From positions 682,001-746,000 of the forward strand of contig NZ_PJMU01000001.1 of assembly GCF_002846395.1 (NCBI RefSeq): 64,000 nt of DNA, read 5' to 3'. Shown in pieces: positions 45,838 through 55,351 of the stretch (the stretch's first letter is position 1; every line of letters starts with the position of its first letter). The stretch comes from Pontibacter ramchanderi (GTDB lineage Bacteria > Bacteroidota > Bacteroidia > Cytophagales > Hymenobacteraceae). Under the pieces are notes generated by a model. The model saw only the letters and a list, made by a program, of their open reading frames with translations. It was not told the origin of the DNA and made no database searches. The translations under genes and the position numbers were made by a program.

Positions 45838-46363
45838 GTCGTCAATTCGTTAAAGAAAGCAGGATGACCAGGCTTCGACGAGCCGTTCAAACCTGCAGAG
45901 GCTAAACGTATGCGTAAGCGCAAGATAAGGTTGAACGCTTAAGGTATACCTTCTGTACGTTCATGGGGCGGTACGTCAGGCCCCTGCTCGGGTCGGTTAG
46001 CTGGATTAGTGCCGCCGGTGATATAGCCTGTATGGGCAGGAGGCGTGCGCTTGCCATCGTCTTCGCGAAGAATACCTGCTTTTGGTTTCGTTTTGTTTTC
46101 CGGCTCTTTTCTATCTTCTTTCATGCTTCCTGATTTGAAGTTAATCTTTTCTTTACCTTACATACGCAACTAAGCGACGCTTTGAATAGAAATATCTGGT
46201 TTATGACCTACGCAGGTAGCCGGTAAATGATACCTTTACGGACAGGCTTCTGAAAATACCTTAACTTTACGGCCTGCCGAAGGCAATACGTTTACTTAAT
46301 ATCAATAACCTGAAATATGCTTTCAGAGTAATTGGAGCCATAGACATTTTCACAAAATAAAAC
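45838..46363. other. Spacer between divergent pgmB and pgi
   Basis: This 526-bp spacer holds one small open frame (45939-46124, minus) whose end contains the 12-bp palindrome AAGGTATACCTT. The rest (46125-46363) is A+T-richer, with no clear Bacteroidota promoter consensus that I could place for pgi. Nothing else is recognised. Confidence 0.45.
45939..46124 (-). CDS. Small hydrophilic hypothetical protein
   Basis: This 61-aa open frame starts ATG (MKEDRKEPENKTKPKAG) and is rich in Lys, Glu, Pro and Gly, with no Cys and no hydrophobic segment, so it would be cytoplasmic and probably disordered. I do not recognise the family. It stands alone upstream of pgmB on the same strand, 101 bp away, and could be co-transcribed. 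Its last codons GGT-ATA-CCT-TAA lie within a copy of the dispersed AGGTATACCT palindrome. It may be a real small gene or chance. Confidence 0.45.
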   Translation of the reverse strand: MKEDRKEPENKTKPKAGILREDDGKRTPPAHTGYITGGTNPANRPEQGPDVPPHERTEGIP

Positions 46364-48013
46364 ATGCTACACACCAACAACCCGACGACAACCAATGCCT
46401 GGAAAAAACTGGAAACACACTACGCCGAGCTGAAGCATCAGCACCTGCGTGACCTGTTTAAAGCCGACCCAAAACGCTTTGAGAAATTCTCGTACGAGGT
46501 GGACGGCACACTCTATGACTTCTCTAAAAACCGCATTACCGAAGAAACGCTGAACCTACTGACCGAACTGGCTGAGGAAATGCAGGTACCTGCTGCCATT
46601 GAAAGCATGCTGCGCGGTGACAAGATCAATGCTACCGAAGGCCGTGCTGTGCTGCATACCGCCCTGCGCAGTTTCACCGATCAGGAGCTGCTGGTAGAGG
46701 GCGAGAATGTGCTGGAAGAGGTACGCGACGTGCAACGCCAGATGAAGGCTTTCTGCGATCGCCTGCACAGCGGTGAATGGACGGGATACACCGGCAAAAA
46801 AGTGCGGCATGTGGTAAACATAGGTATAGGCGGCTCGCACCTGGGGCCGCAGATGGTGACGGAGGCACTCAAGAAATACCAGAAGCCAGATATTGAGGTA
46901 CACTTCATCTCGAACGTGGACGGTACGGATGCAGCTGAGGTACTGCGCAAAGTCGATCCGGAGACAACCCTTTTCATCATCGCTTCCAAGACCTTCACAA
47001 CAAAAGAAACCATCGCGAACGCTCACACGGCCCGCAGTTGGTTTCTTGAAACCGCCAAAGATGAAGCGCATGTAAGCAAGCATTTCGTAGCCCTTTCCAC
47101 CAATACCGAGGCAGTTTCTAAGTTTGGCATTGCGCCGGAAAATACCTTCCGCTTCTGGGATTGGGTAGGCGGTCGTTTCTCGCTTTGGTCAGCCATTGGG
47201 TTATCGGTAGCATGTGCCCTGGGGTACGACAAATTTGAGGAACTGCTGCGCGGCGCCGAAGCCATGGACAAGCACCTGAAAAACACGCCGATGAGACAGA
47301 ATATACCGGTGCTAATGGCTTTGCTGAGCGTGTGGTACACCAACTTTTTTGAGGCGCAGTCACACGCTGTGCTGCCTTACGACCAGTACCTGCGCCTGTT
47401 GCCGGAGTACTTGCAGCAGTTACAGATGGAGAGCAACGGCAAAACCGCTATGCGTAACGGTGAGTTTGTCAATTTTCAGACACAACCGGTGATCTGGGGC
47501 GCCGCCGGTACCAACGGGCAGCATTCCTTCTTCCAGTTGATTCACCAGGGTTCGGTGCTGATCCCTTCCGATTTTTTGGCCCCAGTGAACAGCCACAACC
47601 CGATCGGCGAGCACCACCCGATGCTTCTTTCTAACTTCTTTGCCCAGACCGAGGCGCTGATGAAAGGCAAGACCGAAGATGAAGTGCGTGACGAGTTGGA
47701 GAAAAAAGGAATGACTGGCGAAGAACTGGAGCAACTCGTTCCGCATAAAGTGTTCGAAGGCAACAAGCCATCCACTTCGATCATGTTTGATCTGCTCACG
47801 CCATTCGCTTTGGGCAGCCTGATCGCCATGTATGAGCACAAGACTTTTGTGCAGGGTGTGATCTGGAACGTGTACAGCTTCGACCAGTGGGGCGTGGAAT
47901 TGGGTAAGCAACTGGCTGGTGCCATCGAAGAGGAATTGCTGCACAACAAAGAAGCCCAGCACGACAGCTCTACCTCCGGGTTGATCAACTTTTACAGACA
48001 AAAACGCAAATAG
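46364..48013 (+). CDS. pgi: Glucose-6-phosphate isomerase
   Basis: This 549-aa cytosolic enzyme interconverts glucose-6-phosphate and fructose-6-phosphate. Motifs are [42 protein letters not shown], the PGI signature region [27 protein letters not shown] and [15 protein letters not shown]. Length is that of the long E. coli-type family. It receives glucose-6-phosphate from the pgmB route transcribed divergently upstream. A lipoprotein gene follows after about 47 bp. Confidence 0.97.
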   Translation: MLHTNNPTTTNAWKKLETHYAELKHQHLRDLFKADPKRFEKFSYEVDGTLYDFSKNRITEETLNLLTELAEEMQVPAAIESMLRGDKINATEGRAVLHTALRSFTDQELLVEGENVLEEVRDVQRQMKAFCDRLHSGEWTGYTGKKVRHVVNIGIGGSHLGPQMVTEALKKYQKPDIEVHFISNVDGTDAAEVLRKVDPETTLFIIASKTFTTKETIANAHTARSWFLETAKDEAHVSKHFVALSTNTEAVSKFGIAPENTFRFWDWVGGRFSLWSAIGLSVACALGYDKFEELLRGAEAMDKHLKNTPMRQNIPVLMALLSVWYTNFFEAQSHAVLPYDQYLRLLPEYLQQLQMESNGKTAMRNGEFVNFQTQPVIWGAAGTNGQHSFFQLIHQGSVLIPSDFLAPVNSHNPIGEHHPMLLSNFFAQTEALMKGKTEDEVRDELEKKGMTGEELEQLVPHKVFEGNKPSTSIMFDLLTPFALGSLIAMYEHKTFVQGVIWNVYSFDQWGVELGKQLAGAIEEELLHNKEAQHDSSTSGLINFYRQKRK

Positions 48014-48060
48014 CGAAAACCTTGCAGGCTGTGTGCGTTTAAGGAGTGAATTCACACCTT

Positions 48061-49659
48061 ATGCAGCACCTATACCTGAGATCGGCCTTACTACTCGCCC
48101 TTATATTGGCGCTGGGTAGTTGCGCCGACGATAATTTTTACCAGCAAGACGCTTTGGTGCAGCCGGGGGAGTATGACCTGCCCCCAGCTGGCACCGACAG
48201 CGTATGGATTGTGGCAGGCCGCCATTATGAGCGCAGCTGGTTCCATTACCTCTTCTGGGGCAAGCACCACCGCGACAGCTGGACCACACCGGTTATATTG
48301 CCTGTGTTTGAACTAGCGCGTGTACACGGGGGCATGCAGGTAGTCAAAAAAGGCGGCGGCTTCCAGACCAGCAGTTTCCAATTGCAAGACAGCCTCGGCC
48401 GCATCTACGCATTCCGCTCCATCGACAAAGACCCGGTGCTGGTGCTGGCCAAGTTCTGGCGCCCTACCTTCGTCACCAATATCCTGCGCGACCAGACTTC
48501 CTCGGCCAGCCCATACGGCGCCATGGTTATACCTGCTTTAGCCCGTGCTGCAGGTGTTTTCCATACCTCCCCCACGCTGTATTATGTTCCCAAAAACGAC
48601 ACATCGTTTGGAGAATATGCAGAGGCAGTGCAGGGCAAGGTATACATGCTGGAAGAGAAATTCGAGAGTATGGCTGACACGCTCCGGATGTTTGGTAATG
48701 TGGCCGGCTTTGTAAATTCAGATGAGGCGCTGCGCCTGCGCTACGAAACCAACACCCATCACTTTGACCAGAGAGCCTTCGCCCGTGCCCGCCTGTTGGA
48801 TGTGCTCGTTGGAGACTGGGACCGCCACAAGGGCCAATGGGACTGGGCTGTTTATGCAGATAGTACTGACACCCTGTATCAACCCATACCCAAAGACCGC
48901 GATCAGGTTTTCCTTAAAATGGACGATGGTGCTATCCCCTTTATCGCGACCAGAAAACTGATGGCCCGCAAATTCAACTCTTTTGGCTCCAAGATCAAAG
49001 ACGTGAAAGCGCTGATGATCAATGCCCGGTTCATTGACGAGCGCCTGCTGCATGAACTGACCCGTGAGGATTGGAAAGCGATTGCAAACGACCTGAAAAA
49101 CAGGCTGACAGACGAGGTGATCGAGAAAGCAGTCCAAAACCTCCCTCCTTCTATCTATGCTTTCAATGGGGAGAGCGCCACTCAAAGTCTGAAAAACCGG
49201 CGCGACCAATTGCCAGACGTAGCAGTGGAGATGTATGAGCTGTTGGCAGGCCATGTGACGGTAGCCGGTACCGATCAGCCTGATTTGTTTCGGGTAAGGA
49301 GGCTCGATGATGATCGCACCGAAGTTACCCTTTCACGTCCCGCCCAAAACGCTATACCTGAAAAAGTGCTGTACCGCAGAATATTCCATACGAATGAAAC
49401 CGAAAAGATCACATTGCACGGTCTCAGCGGCGATGACCAGTTTTTGATTGAAGGAGATGTTGCCGAAGGTATACTGGTTGAGGTGTACGGCGGCCTGGGC
49501 GAGGATGAAATCGTGGATCGATCTTCTGTAAAGGGATGGCGCAAAATGACTCATATCTACGACACTGAGCGTGGCAACAAAATCGACTTCGGTACCGAAG
49601 CCAAAGACTTCACCACCCGAGATGTCAGAGTCCACGCCTATGACCGCGAAGGAAACTGA
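48061..49659 (+). CDS. Lipoprotein with kinase-like signature motifs (Bacteroidota family of unknown function)
   Basis: This 532-aa protein starts at ATG 48061; a GTG 15 nt upstream is less likely. The signal peptide ends in the lipobox LGSC with Cys21. The region 95-290 shows a Gly-rich turn (KKGGGFQTSSF), YAFRSIDKDP, YMLEEKFES, then LLDVLVGDWDRHKGQWDW (DRH at 254-256) and PIPKDRDQVFLKMDDG (DRD at 279-281). That order resembles nucleotide loop, catalytic loop and metal-binding Asp of FAM20/HipA-like kinases. From memory, Bacteroidota homologs carry this region within longer proteins with a metallophosphoesterase domain before it and a barrel after it; here the protein stops at VHAYDREGN without a barrel. 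Function is inferred only. Confidence 0.65.
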   Translation: MQHLYLRSALLLALILALGSCADDNFYQQDALVQPGEYDLPPAGTDSVWIVAGRHYERSWFHYLFWGKHHRDSWTTPVILPVFELARVHGGMQVVKKGGGFQTSSFQLQDSLGRIYAFRSIDKDPVLVLAKFWRPTFVTNILRDQTSSASPYGAMVIPALARAAGVFHTSPTLYYVPKNDTSFGEYAEAVQGKVYMLEEKFESMADTLRMFGNVAGFVNSDEALRLRYETNTHHFDQRAFARARLLDVLVGDWDRHKGQWDWAVYADSTDTLYQPIPKDRDQVFLKMDDGAIPFIATRKLMARKFNSFGSKIKDVKALMINARFIDERLLHELTREDWKAIANDLKNRLTDEVIEKAVQNLPPSIYAFNGESATQSLKNRRDQLPDVAVEMYELLAGHVTVAGTDQPDLFRVRRLDDDRTEVTLSRPAQNAIPEKVLYRRIFHTNETEKITLHGLSGDDQFLIEGDVAEGILVEVYGGLGEDEIVDRSSVKGWRKMTHIYDTERGNKIDFGTEAKDFTTRDVRVHAYDREGN

Positions 49660-49660
49660 T

Positions 49661-49686
49661 CTAACTTTCTAACTTTCTAACTTCTA
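49661..49686. repeat. CTAACTTT tandem repeat at a convergent gene junction
   Basis: CTAACTTT is repeated almost three times between the lipoprotein stop and the topoisomerase IB stop, and runs into the latter. A related sequence is found at 56505-56578, also between convergent genes. Confidence 0.7.
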
Positions 49687-50756
49687 AGGCTTTTCTCCAG
49701 CATTTTCAGCACAAACGATTCCATACTCGAAAGTTGTTCGGTTTTGGACCTGGTGGGATCATGCTTTTTGAGGTAGTTCAGCAGTTTGTCTTCCCGAAAG
49801 AGGTTCACTACTTCGGGGTGAATGTAATATTTGCTGCACACTGTTGGGGTATTGCCCAAGCCTTTTGCTACTTCTTTTACCGCCTCTTTTATACCTTTCT
49901 CCTTGTCTATTTCCGGGTTCTCATCGATGACGCGCTCCAAACACTCTACCATCCGCACGGTACCGCCCCAGGTTCTGAAATCCTTTGCTGTGAAGTCATG
50001 GGCTGTCACTTCACGCAGGTACTCGTTTACGTCGCCCGACTCCAGGGTCTGCCTTTCTCCATCTTCGTCATAATACTGAAACAGATCGTAACCAGGTATG
50101 TCTTTGCACTTCTTCACAAGCTGCGCCAGGCGCCGGTCCTTCAGGTCGATCTTCTGTTCCACTCCTTTTTTGCCCACAAACGAAAAGGTGACGGTGCTAC
50201 CATTAAAAGTCACATGCCGGTCACGCAGCGTGGTGAGCCCGTAGGACTTGTTTGACTTAGCGTAGGCGCGGTTGCCGATCCGGATCAGTGCGTTGTCGAG
50301 GATGGAGAGCACCAGTGCCGTCACTTTGCGCTTGTCGAGCTTGCGTGACTGGATGTCTTTCTGAATATGCTCCCGCAAGGCTGGCAGGGACTTACCGAAG
50401 GCGATCATGCGGCCGAACTTAGTCAGGTTACGGGCATTCTGCCACTCGGGGTGGTAGATGTACTGCTTACGCCCTTTGTCGTCGCGACCGGTGGCCTGCA
50501 GGTGTCCGCGAGGCGTGTTCGATATCCAGACTTCGGTCCAGGCGGGCGGTATCACCAGCTTTTTGATGCGCTCGAGCGTTTTTTCATCGCTCACTTTTTC
50601 GCCTTTGCTGTTGAGATAGTAAAACCCGTTGCCGGCTTTTTTACGTGTGAGCCCCGGCTTTTCGTCGGAGGTATAGCGCAGGCCGGCCCACTCTGCCGAA
50701 AGTGCCGGATCCTTATGTAAATTATGCAGTTCTTCTTTTGTCATTTGTTGAGGCAT
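49677..50756 (-). CDS. Type IB DNA topoisomerase (poxvirus-like)
   Basis: This 359-aa topoisomerase IB relaxes supercoils through a 3'-phosphotyrosine. The start at ATG 50756 (MPQQMTKEEL) is preceded by AGGAGGT at a good distance; ATGs at 50774 and 50744 are alternatives. Visible are an N-terminal IB domain (RIKKLVIPPAWTEVWISNTP, GRKQYIYHPEW), the catalytic pocket ALIRIGNRAYAKSNKSYGLT, TLRDRHV and FTAKDFRTWGGT, and the nucleophile Tyr310 or 311 in VCSKYYIHPEV. All active-site motifs are present. Such enzymes are scattered in bacteria and are often judged to be horizontally spread; base composition here does not stand out by eye. Confidence 0.9.
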   Translation of the reverse strand: MPQQMTKEELHNLHKDPALSAEWAGLRYTSDEKPGLTRKKAGNGFYYLNSKGEKVSDEKTLERIKKLVIPPAWTEVWISNTPRGHLQATGRDDKGRKQYIYHPEWQNARNLTKFGRMIAFGKSLPALREHIQKDIQSRKLDKRKVTALVLSILDNALIRIGNRAYAKSNKSYGLTTLRDRHVTFNGSTVTFSFVGKKGVEQKIDLKDRRLAQLVKKCKDIPGYDLFQYYDEDGERQTLESGDVNEYLREVTAHDFTAKDFRTWGGTVRMVECLERVIDENPEIDKEKGIKEAVKEVAKGLGNTPTVCSKYYIHPEVVNLFREDKLLNYLKKHDPTRSKTEQLSSMESFVLKMLEKSLRS

Positions 50757-50831
50757 TAGGCACCTCCTGCCCATAATACTTCAATACCCAGTAAAAGTTA
50801 TTCGACCGCAGGGCAGGTATGGGCATCGGGT

Positions 50832-50862
50832 TATACCTGCTCAACAATTACCGCTATATTTG
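50832..50862 (+). promoter_or_regulatory. Candidate promoter for the small membrane protein gene at 50886
   Basis: TATATTTG (50855-50862) is a perfect -7 element. The -33 position shows GTTA rather than TTG, 21 nt upstream. The ATG follows 24 bp later. Confidence 0.5.
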
Positions 50863-50885
50863 CTTCCGTAAAAAAAGACAAGCAC

Positions 50886-51296
50886 ATGACCATTCATAAA
50901 CAAATTTCCTACCTCTACGCCTTCTTTGGCGTGTTCATGCTGGGCTGTGGCGCCGTAGCCGTTGACGTAGCCGGCGAACAGGCTCGTACCGCTCTCATAA
51001 CAGGTATAGCCGGAGGCCTGCTTGCCCTGATTGCCGGACACTTTCTGAACCGCCGCAAACGCTGGGGCTTCCTGCTGGGCACAGCAGAGGCGGGGCTCCT
51101 CACCTTGCTATTAGGATGGCGCTCCGGCACCTACTTTATCCGTCTCCTCGAAATGGTGCAGCAAGCTCCTGAACCGAACTCGACCCAGACGGCAGGTATG
51201 GCTTTCCTGCTCACCACGGCTATGCTGGTGGTTGCACTTTTGACGCTGGCCGTGTCCGTGATGTTCGCCAAACAAGTGTTCGCCGAGACAAAATAG
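50886..51296 (+). CDS. Small four-helix membrane protein, possibly TMEM14-like
   Basis: This 136-aa protein has about four hydrophobic helices: YLYAFFGVFMLGCGAVAVDV, ALITGIAGGLLALIAGHFLN, WGFLLGTAEAGLLTLLLGWR and a C-terminal one (LLTTAMLVVALLTLAVSVMF). The Gly-rich small-residue helices and the NRRKRWGFLLGT loop recall the TMEM14/UPF0136 family, but this is a weak resemblance. It stands alone between divergent topoisomerase IB and the M16 gene, with its own likely promoter. Function is unknown. Confidence 0.7.
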   Translation: MTIHKQISYLYAFFGVFMLGCGAVAVDVAGEQARTALITGIAGGLLALIAGHFLNRRKRWGFLLGTAEAGLLTLLLGWRSGTYFIRLLEMVQQAPEPNSTQTAGMAFLLTTAMLVVALLTLAVSVMFAKQVFAETK

Positions 51297-51386
51297 GCGT
51301 TCGTCTATATTTCCTCATAGCATTAAACCTTTATATGTTATATTGGTCCTAACATAAGACCAATCGTTCACCTAAAACAAGTATTT

Positions 51387-54236
51387 ATGCTTCAGAAAAT
51401 CGGTTTGAGCATCGTGCTAACGGCCAGTGTGGTCAGTGCAGCAGAGGCGCAGACAAAACTCGTGGAAAAGGTAACCAAGAAAGGCGATGAGCTGGTTATA
51501 CCTTACGAAAAATACAAGCTGGCCAATGGCCTCACCCTGATTGTGCACGAAGATCACTCCGATCCGGTTGTGCATGTGGACGTGACCTACCACGTGGGCT
51601 CGGCTCGCGAAGAAGTGGGCAAGTCCGGCTTCGCGCACTTCTTTGAGCACATGATGTTCCAGGGCTCCGACAACGTGGCCGACGAAGAGCACTTCAAGAT
51701 CGTGTCGGATGCAGGAGGAACGCTGAATGGCACGACCAACCGTGACCGCACCAACTACTTCGAAACCGTGCCAAGCAACCAACTCGAAACAGCCCTTTGG
51801 CTGGAGGCGGACCGCATGGGCTTCCTGCTCGACGCCGTTACCCAGAAGAAATTCGAGGTGCAGCGCGAGACGGTGAAGAACGAGCGTGGCCAGAACTACG
51901 ACAACCGTCCTTACGGGCTGGTGTACGAGAAGACTTCCCAGAATCTTTACCCCTACGGCCACCCGTACTCCTGGACCACGATTGGTTATATTGAGGACCT
52001 GAACCGCGTGAACGTAGACGACCTGAAGAACTTCTTCCTGCGCTGGTACGGCCCGAACAACGCCACTGTGACAGTAGGTGGTGATGTGAACCCGGCTGAT
52101 GTAGTGAAGCTGGTGGAGAAATATTTCGGTTCTATACCTGTTGGTCCTGCCGTGCAGGACATGAAACCAATGGTCGCTTCCCTAACTGCGGACCGTTACG
52201 TTTCTTACGAAGACAATATCCGCTTCCCGATGCTACGCGTAACGTATCCAGTGCCTGAGGCTGGTCACAAAGACGAGCACGCGCTGGACGTACTGGCCGA
52301 GATCCTGGGACAGGGACGTAACTCCATCTTCTATAAAAACTTCGTGAAAGAGCAGAAAGCCCTGCAGGCTTCTGCCATGAACTCTACCTCTGAATTGGCC
52401 GGCGAGTTCGGTATCTCCATCATGGCCTTCCCGAACAGCACCCTGGCGCAAATGGAGGAACTGATGCGCAAGTCGATTGCTGAGTTTGAAACACGCGGTG
52501 TGACCGACGAGGACCTGCAGCGTTATAAAGCCTCTGCTGAGTCGAGCCTGATCAACCGCATGGCGAGCGTGAGCGGAAAAGTGTCGCAACTGGCAGCGTA
52601 CGAGACCTTCCGCAACAACCCGAACTACCTGCAAGAGGAAATCCGCCGTATCAACGCCCTCACAAAAGACGACGTCGTGCGTGTGTACAACCAGTACATC
52701 AAGGGCAAGCCTGCCGTTATCCTGAGTGTAGTGCCAAAAGGCAAGCCTGAGGTGGTAGCCAAAGCCGACAACTACACCGTTGACACCAAGGTATCGGTAG
52801 CTGAGCCTCAGGACTACAGTGGCCTGAGCTATACCAAGGCAGTTGACTCCTTTGACCGCAGCAAGCGCCCGGTGGCAGGCCAAGCCAAAGCAGTGAGCGT
52901 ACCAAACTTCTATACGGCCAAGTTCAAGAACGGCATGAAGGTGATCGGCACCAAGTCCGACGAGATCCCAACCGTCACGATTCAGCTTTCTATACCTGGC
53001 GGACACCGTTTGCTGGCCAACAACCCAGGCAAAGCGGGTATTGCTTCGCTCACAGCCTCTTTGATGAACGAAGACACGGAGAACTATACCTCGGAAGCCT
53101 TCACAAGCGAGCTCGACAAATTGGGCAGCTCTATCCGCATCTTCTCTGGTGCAGAAGAGACCTATGTAACAGTGCAAGCGCTAAAGAAGAACCTGGACAA
53201 AACTCTGGTACTGCTTGAGGAGCGTCTGTTCCGTCCAAAATTCGCGCAGGACGACTTTGAACGTCTGAAAAAGCAGCAATTGGAAGGTATAGCCAACCAG
53301 AGCACTCAGCCGACGGCCATTGCCAGCAGCGTATACAACAAACTGCTTTATGGCGACAGCCACATCATGGCTATACCTACTTCAGGTACAGCCGAGTCAG
53401 TTACCAGCATCACGCTGGACGATGTGAAGCAGTTCTATACAACTAATTTCACCCCTACCGGCGCTGAGTTGGTAGTAGTAGGCGACATCAACGAAAAAGA
53501 GATCATCGGCAAACTCGGCTTCCTGAAAAACTGGAAGAAGAAAAACGTAACGATGCCAGCCGACGTGAAAGCCCCTGCCATCGCTTCGACTAAAATCTAC
53601 TTCGTTGACAAGCCGGACGCTGCGCAGTCCGAGATCAGAATCGGTTACGTGGCCCTTCCTTACGATGCGACCGGCGAGTACTATAAAACTTCGCTGATGA
53701 ACTTCGTGCTGGGTGGTGCCTTCAACAGCCGCATCAACCTGAATCTGCGCGAGGACAAAGGCTATACCTATGGTGCCCGTTCAGGCTTCGGTGGCAGCCG
53801 CTTTGCTGGCCCATACACGGCTTCTGCCGGTGTTCGCGCCGATGCTACAGCCGCTTCTGTTGTGGAGTTCATGAAAGAGATCAACGACTTCAGAACCAAA
53901 GGCATCACCGAAGACGAGTTGCAGTTCATGAAAAACTCGATCGGTCAGTCTGATGCCCGTCAGTACGAGACGCCTGCACAAAAGGCGAACTTCCTGGGCC
54001 GCATCCTGCGCTACGACCTGAAAAAGGACTACGTAAGCAAGCAGACGCAGATCCTCAACAACATGACCAAACAGGAGATCGATGCGCTGGCAGCCAAGCA
54101 CCTGCCATCTGACAAAATGCACATTGTGGTAGTGGGCGACAAGAAAACCGTGTTGCCAGAACTGCAGAAACTGAGTTACGAAGTGGTGGAGCTGGATACG
54201 AACGGGAACCCTGTGGGTACCTCATCCGTAAAATAG
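51387..54236 (+). CDS. M16 family zinc peptidase (double-domain, pitrilysin-like)
   Basis: This 949-aa secreted protease has a signal peptide (LSIVLTASVVSAAEAQ) and two M16 halves. The first carries the inverted zinc motif H84-FFE-H88 (AHFFEHMMFQG), TNRDRTNYFETV and the distal Glu in FEVQRETVKNERGQ. The second half (from about 510, FKNGMKVIGTKSDEIPTVTI) lacks HxxEH and should be the substrate-clamping inactive domain, with RINLNLREDKGYTYGARSGF as its signature. It probably degrades peptides in the periplasm. Every one of its five ATA isoleucine codons lies inside the window's dispersed heptamer, while its other isoleucines use ATC or ATT. Confidence 0.92.
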   Translation: MLQKIGLSIVLTASVVSAAEAQTKLVEKVTKKGDELVIPYEKYKLANGLTLIVHEDHSDPVVHVDVTYHVGSAREEVGKSGFAHFFEHMMFQGSDNVADEEHFKIVSDAGGTLNGTTNRDRTNYFETVPSNQLETALWLEADRMGFLLDAVTQKKFEVQRETVKNERGQNYDNRPYGLVYEKTSQNLYPYGHPYSWTTIGYIEDLNRVNVDDLKNFFLRWYGPNNATVTVGGDVNPADVVKLVEKYFGSIPVGPAVQDMKPMVASLTADRYVSYEDNIRFPMLRVTYPVPEAGHKDEHALDVLAEILGQGRNSIFYKNFVKEQKALQASAMNSTSELAGEFGISIMAFPNSTLAQMEELMRKSIAEFETRGVTDEDLQRYKASAESSLINRMASVSGKVSQLAAYETFRNNPNYLQEEIRRINALTKDDVVRVYNQYIKGKPAVILSVVPKGKPEVVAKADNYTVDTKVSVAEPQDYSGLSYTKAVDSFDRSKRPVAGQAKAVSVPNFYTAKFKNGMKVIGTKSDEIPTVTIQLSIPGGHRLLANNPGKAGIASLTASLMNEDTENYTSEAFTSELDKLGSSIRIFSGAEETYVTVQALKKNLDKTLVLLEERLFRPKFAQDDFERLKKQQLEGIANQSTQPTAIASSVYNKLLYGDSHIMAIPTSGTAESVTSITLDDVKQFYTTNFTPTGAELVVVGDINEKEIIGKLGFLKNWKKKNVTMPADVKAPAIASTKIYFVDKPDAAQSEIRIGYVALPYDATGEYYKTSLMNFVLGGAFNSRINLNLREDKGYTYGARSGFGGSRFAGPYTASAGVRADATAASVVEFMKEINDFRTKGITEDELQFMKNSIGQSDARQYETPAQKANFLGRILRYDLKKDYVSKQTQILNNMTKQEIDALAAKHLPSDKMHIVVVGDKKTVLPELQKLSYEVVELDTNGNPVGTSSVK

Positions 54237-54251
54237 ACCATACTACACTTG

Positions 54252-54283
54252 AAAAAAAGCCCCTGAAATTCAGGGGCTTTTTT
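54252..54283 (+). terminator. Intrinsic terminator after the M16 gene
   Basis: AAAAAGCCCCTGA and TCAGGGGCTTTTT form a stem of about 13 bp with a 3-nt loop and a T-run, 15 bp after the stop. Confidence 0.9.
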
Positions 54284-54459
54284 ATTTGCACATTCTTTTG
54301 TCAGCATCTCCCGACACACTCTTTCAAACAAGGCTAATTTTATTCCGTAAGCGCATACTAAAATCTATTAGCGCAAGTTTTAAGCAGGCTGCGGGGTAAT
54401 GGTGAAACAAACGTTTTACCTCCGCACAGCTCAGAACTAAATTTATCACTCTTACTTAA

Positions 54460-55296
54460 ATGATGAAGATTTTCAATCGTACTGCACCCTGGCTGTTTGC
54501 TTGTGCCAGTGTGTTTTTAATGAGCAGTTGTAAAGACAATGAAGGCGTCATCTTCTCTACGCAGGATGACATCCGTTTAGGACAGCAGGTATCGCAGCAG
54601 GTAGACTCTACCTTTCGGGCGCAGGGCAAGTTACTGGAGCGCAACTCTTCCAATGCCAATGTACAAAAAGCCTATACCCACCTCGACCGCATCGTGAACC
54701 GCGTGCTCAATTCCGGGGAGATCAAGTACCGGAATGAGTTTGCCTGGACCGTGAAGATTATCGACGATCGCGAAACACTGAATGCCTTTGCCGCACCAGG
54801 CGGGTATATTTATGTTTATACCGGCCTGATGAAATTTCTGGACGACGAAGACCACTTTGCCGGGGTACTGGCCCACGAAATAGCCCATGCCGATAAAAGA
54901 CACAGCGTGCAGCAATTGCAGCGTGACTATGGTATTGCCCTGCTACTCTCGGTTGCGCTGGGTAACAATGCCGGCACGCTGCAACAGATAGCCGCCCAGT
55001 TGGCCGGTACGCTGGCTGGTTTGCGCTTTAGCCGCGGTGCTGAAACGGAAGCCGACAATGCCTCGGTGGTATACCTGGACGGCACTGACTACTATGCCTG
55101 CGACGGCGCGGCTGGTTTCTTCGTGAAGCTCAATTCCCAGGCACAGAGCAGCAATCCGCCAGAGTTCCTGAGTACGCACCCCAACCCGGAAAACCGCGTG
55201 GAGAACATTCAGCAACAGGCACGGCAGCGCAACTGCTCCACCACCGGAGCTGCTGACACGGATTTTAACGAGCTGAAGAAAAGCCTGAACCTATAA
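54460..55296 (+). CDS. M48 family metalloprotease, lipoprotein
   Basis: This 278-aa protein has a lipoprotein signal (FACASVFLMSSC, Cys24) and a BepA/LoiP-like M48 domain. It shows NAFAAPGGYIYVYTGLMKFL, the zinc site H139-EIA-H143 (AGVLAHEIAHADKRHS), the distal Glu in SRGAETEADNASV, and STHPNPENRVENI. Related periplasmic M48 lipoproteins act in outer-membrane protein quality control. A second M48 gene lies at 60766-61575. The terminator of the M16 gene separates it from upstream transcription; its own promoter is not evident. Confidence 0.9.
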   Translation: MMKIFNRTAPWLFACASVFLMSSCKDNEGVIFSTQDDIRLGQQVSQQVDSTFRAQGKLLERNSSNANVQKAYTHLDRIVNRVLNSGEIKYRNEFAWTVKIIDDRETLNAFAAPGGYIYVYTGLMKFLDDEDHFAGVLAHEIAHADKRHSVQQLQRDYGIALLLSVALGNNAGTLQQIAAQLAGTLAGLRFSRGAETEADNASVVYLDGTDYYACDGAAGFFVKLNSQAQSSNPPEFLSTHPNPENRVENIQQQARQRNCSTTGAADTDFNELKKSLNL

Positions 55297-55298
55297 CC

Positions 55299-55328
55299 AG
55301 AAAAGGTCTGCCCAAAGCAGGCCTTTCT
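55299..55328 (+). terminator. Imperfect terminator hairpin after the M48 lipoprotein gene
   Basis: AGAAAAGGTCTGC pairs with GCAGGCCTTTCT around CCAAA with one bulge and one G-U pair. The T-tail is short. Confidence 0.65.
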
Positions 55329-55351
55329 GTTTAACCCTATACCTGCAGACT

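Noticed and set aside
52233..53177. Open frame of 314 codons on the strand opposite the M16 peptidase gene
   Set aside because: It lies wholly inside a clear M16 gene, has no recognisable motif, and is His/Val/Arg-rich as expected for an antisense shadow.
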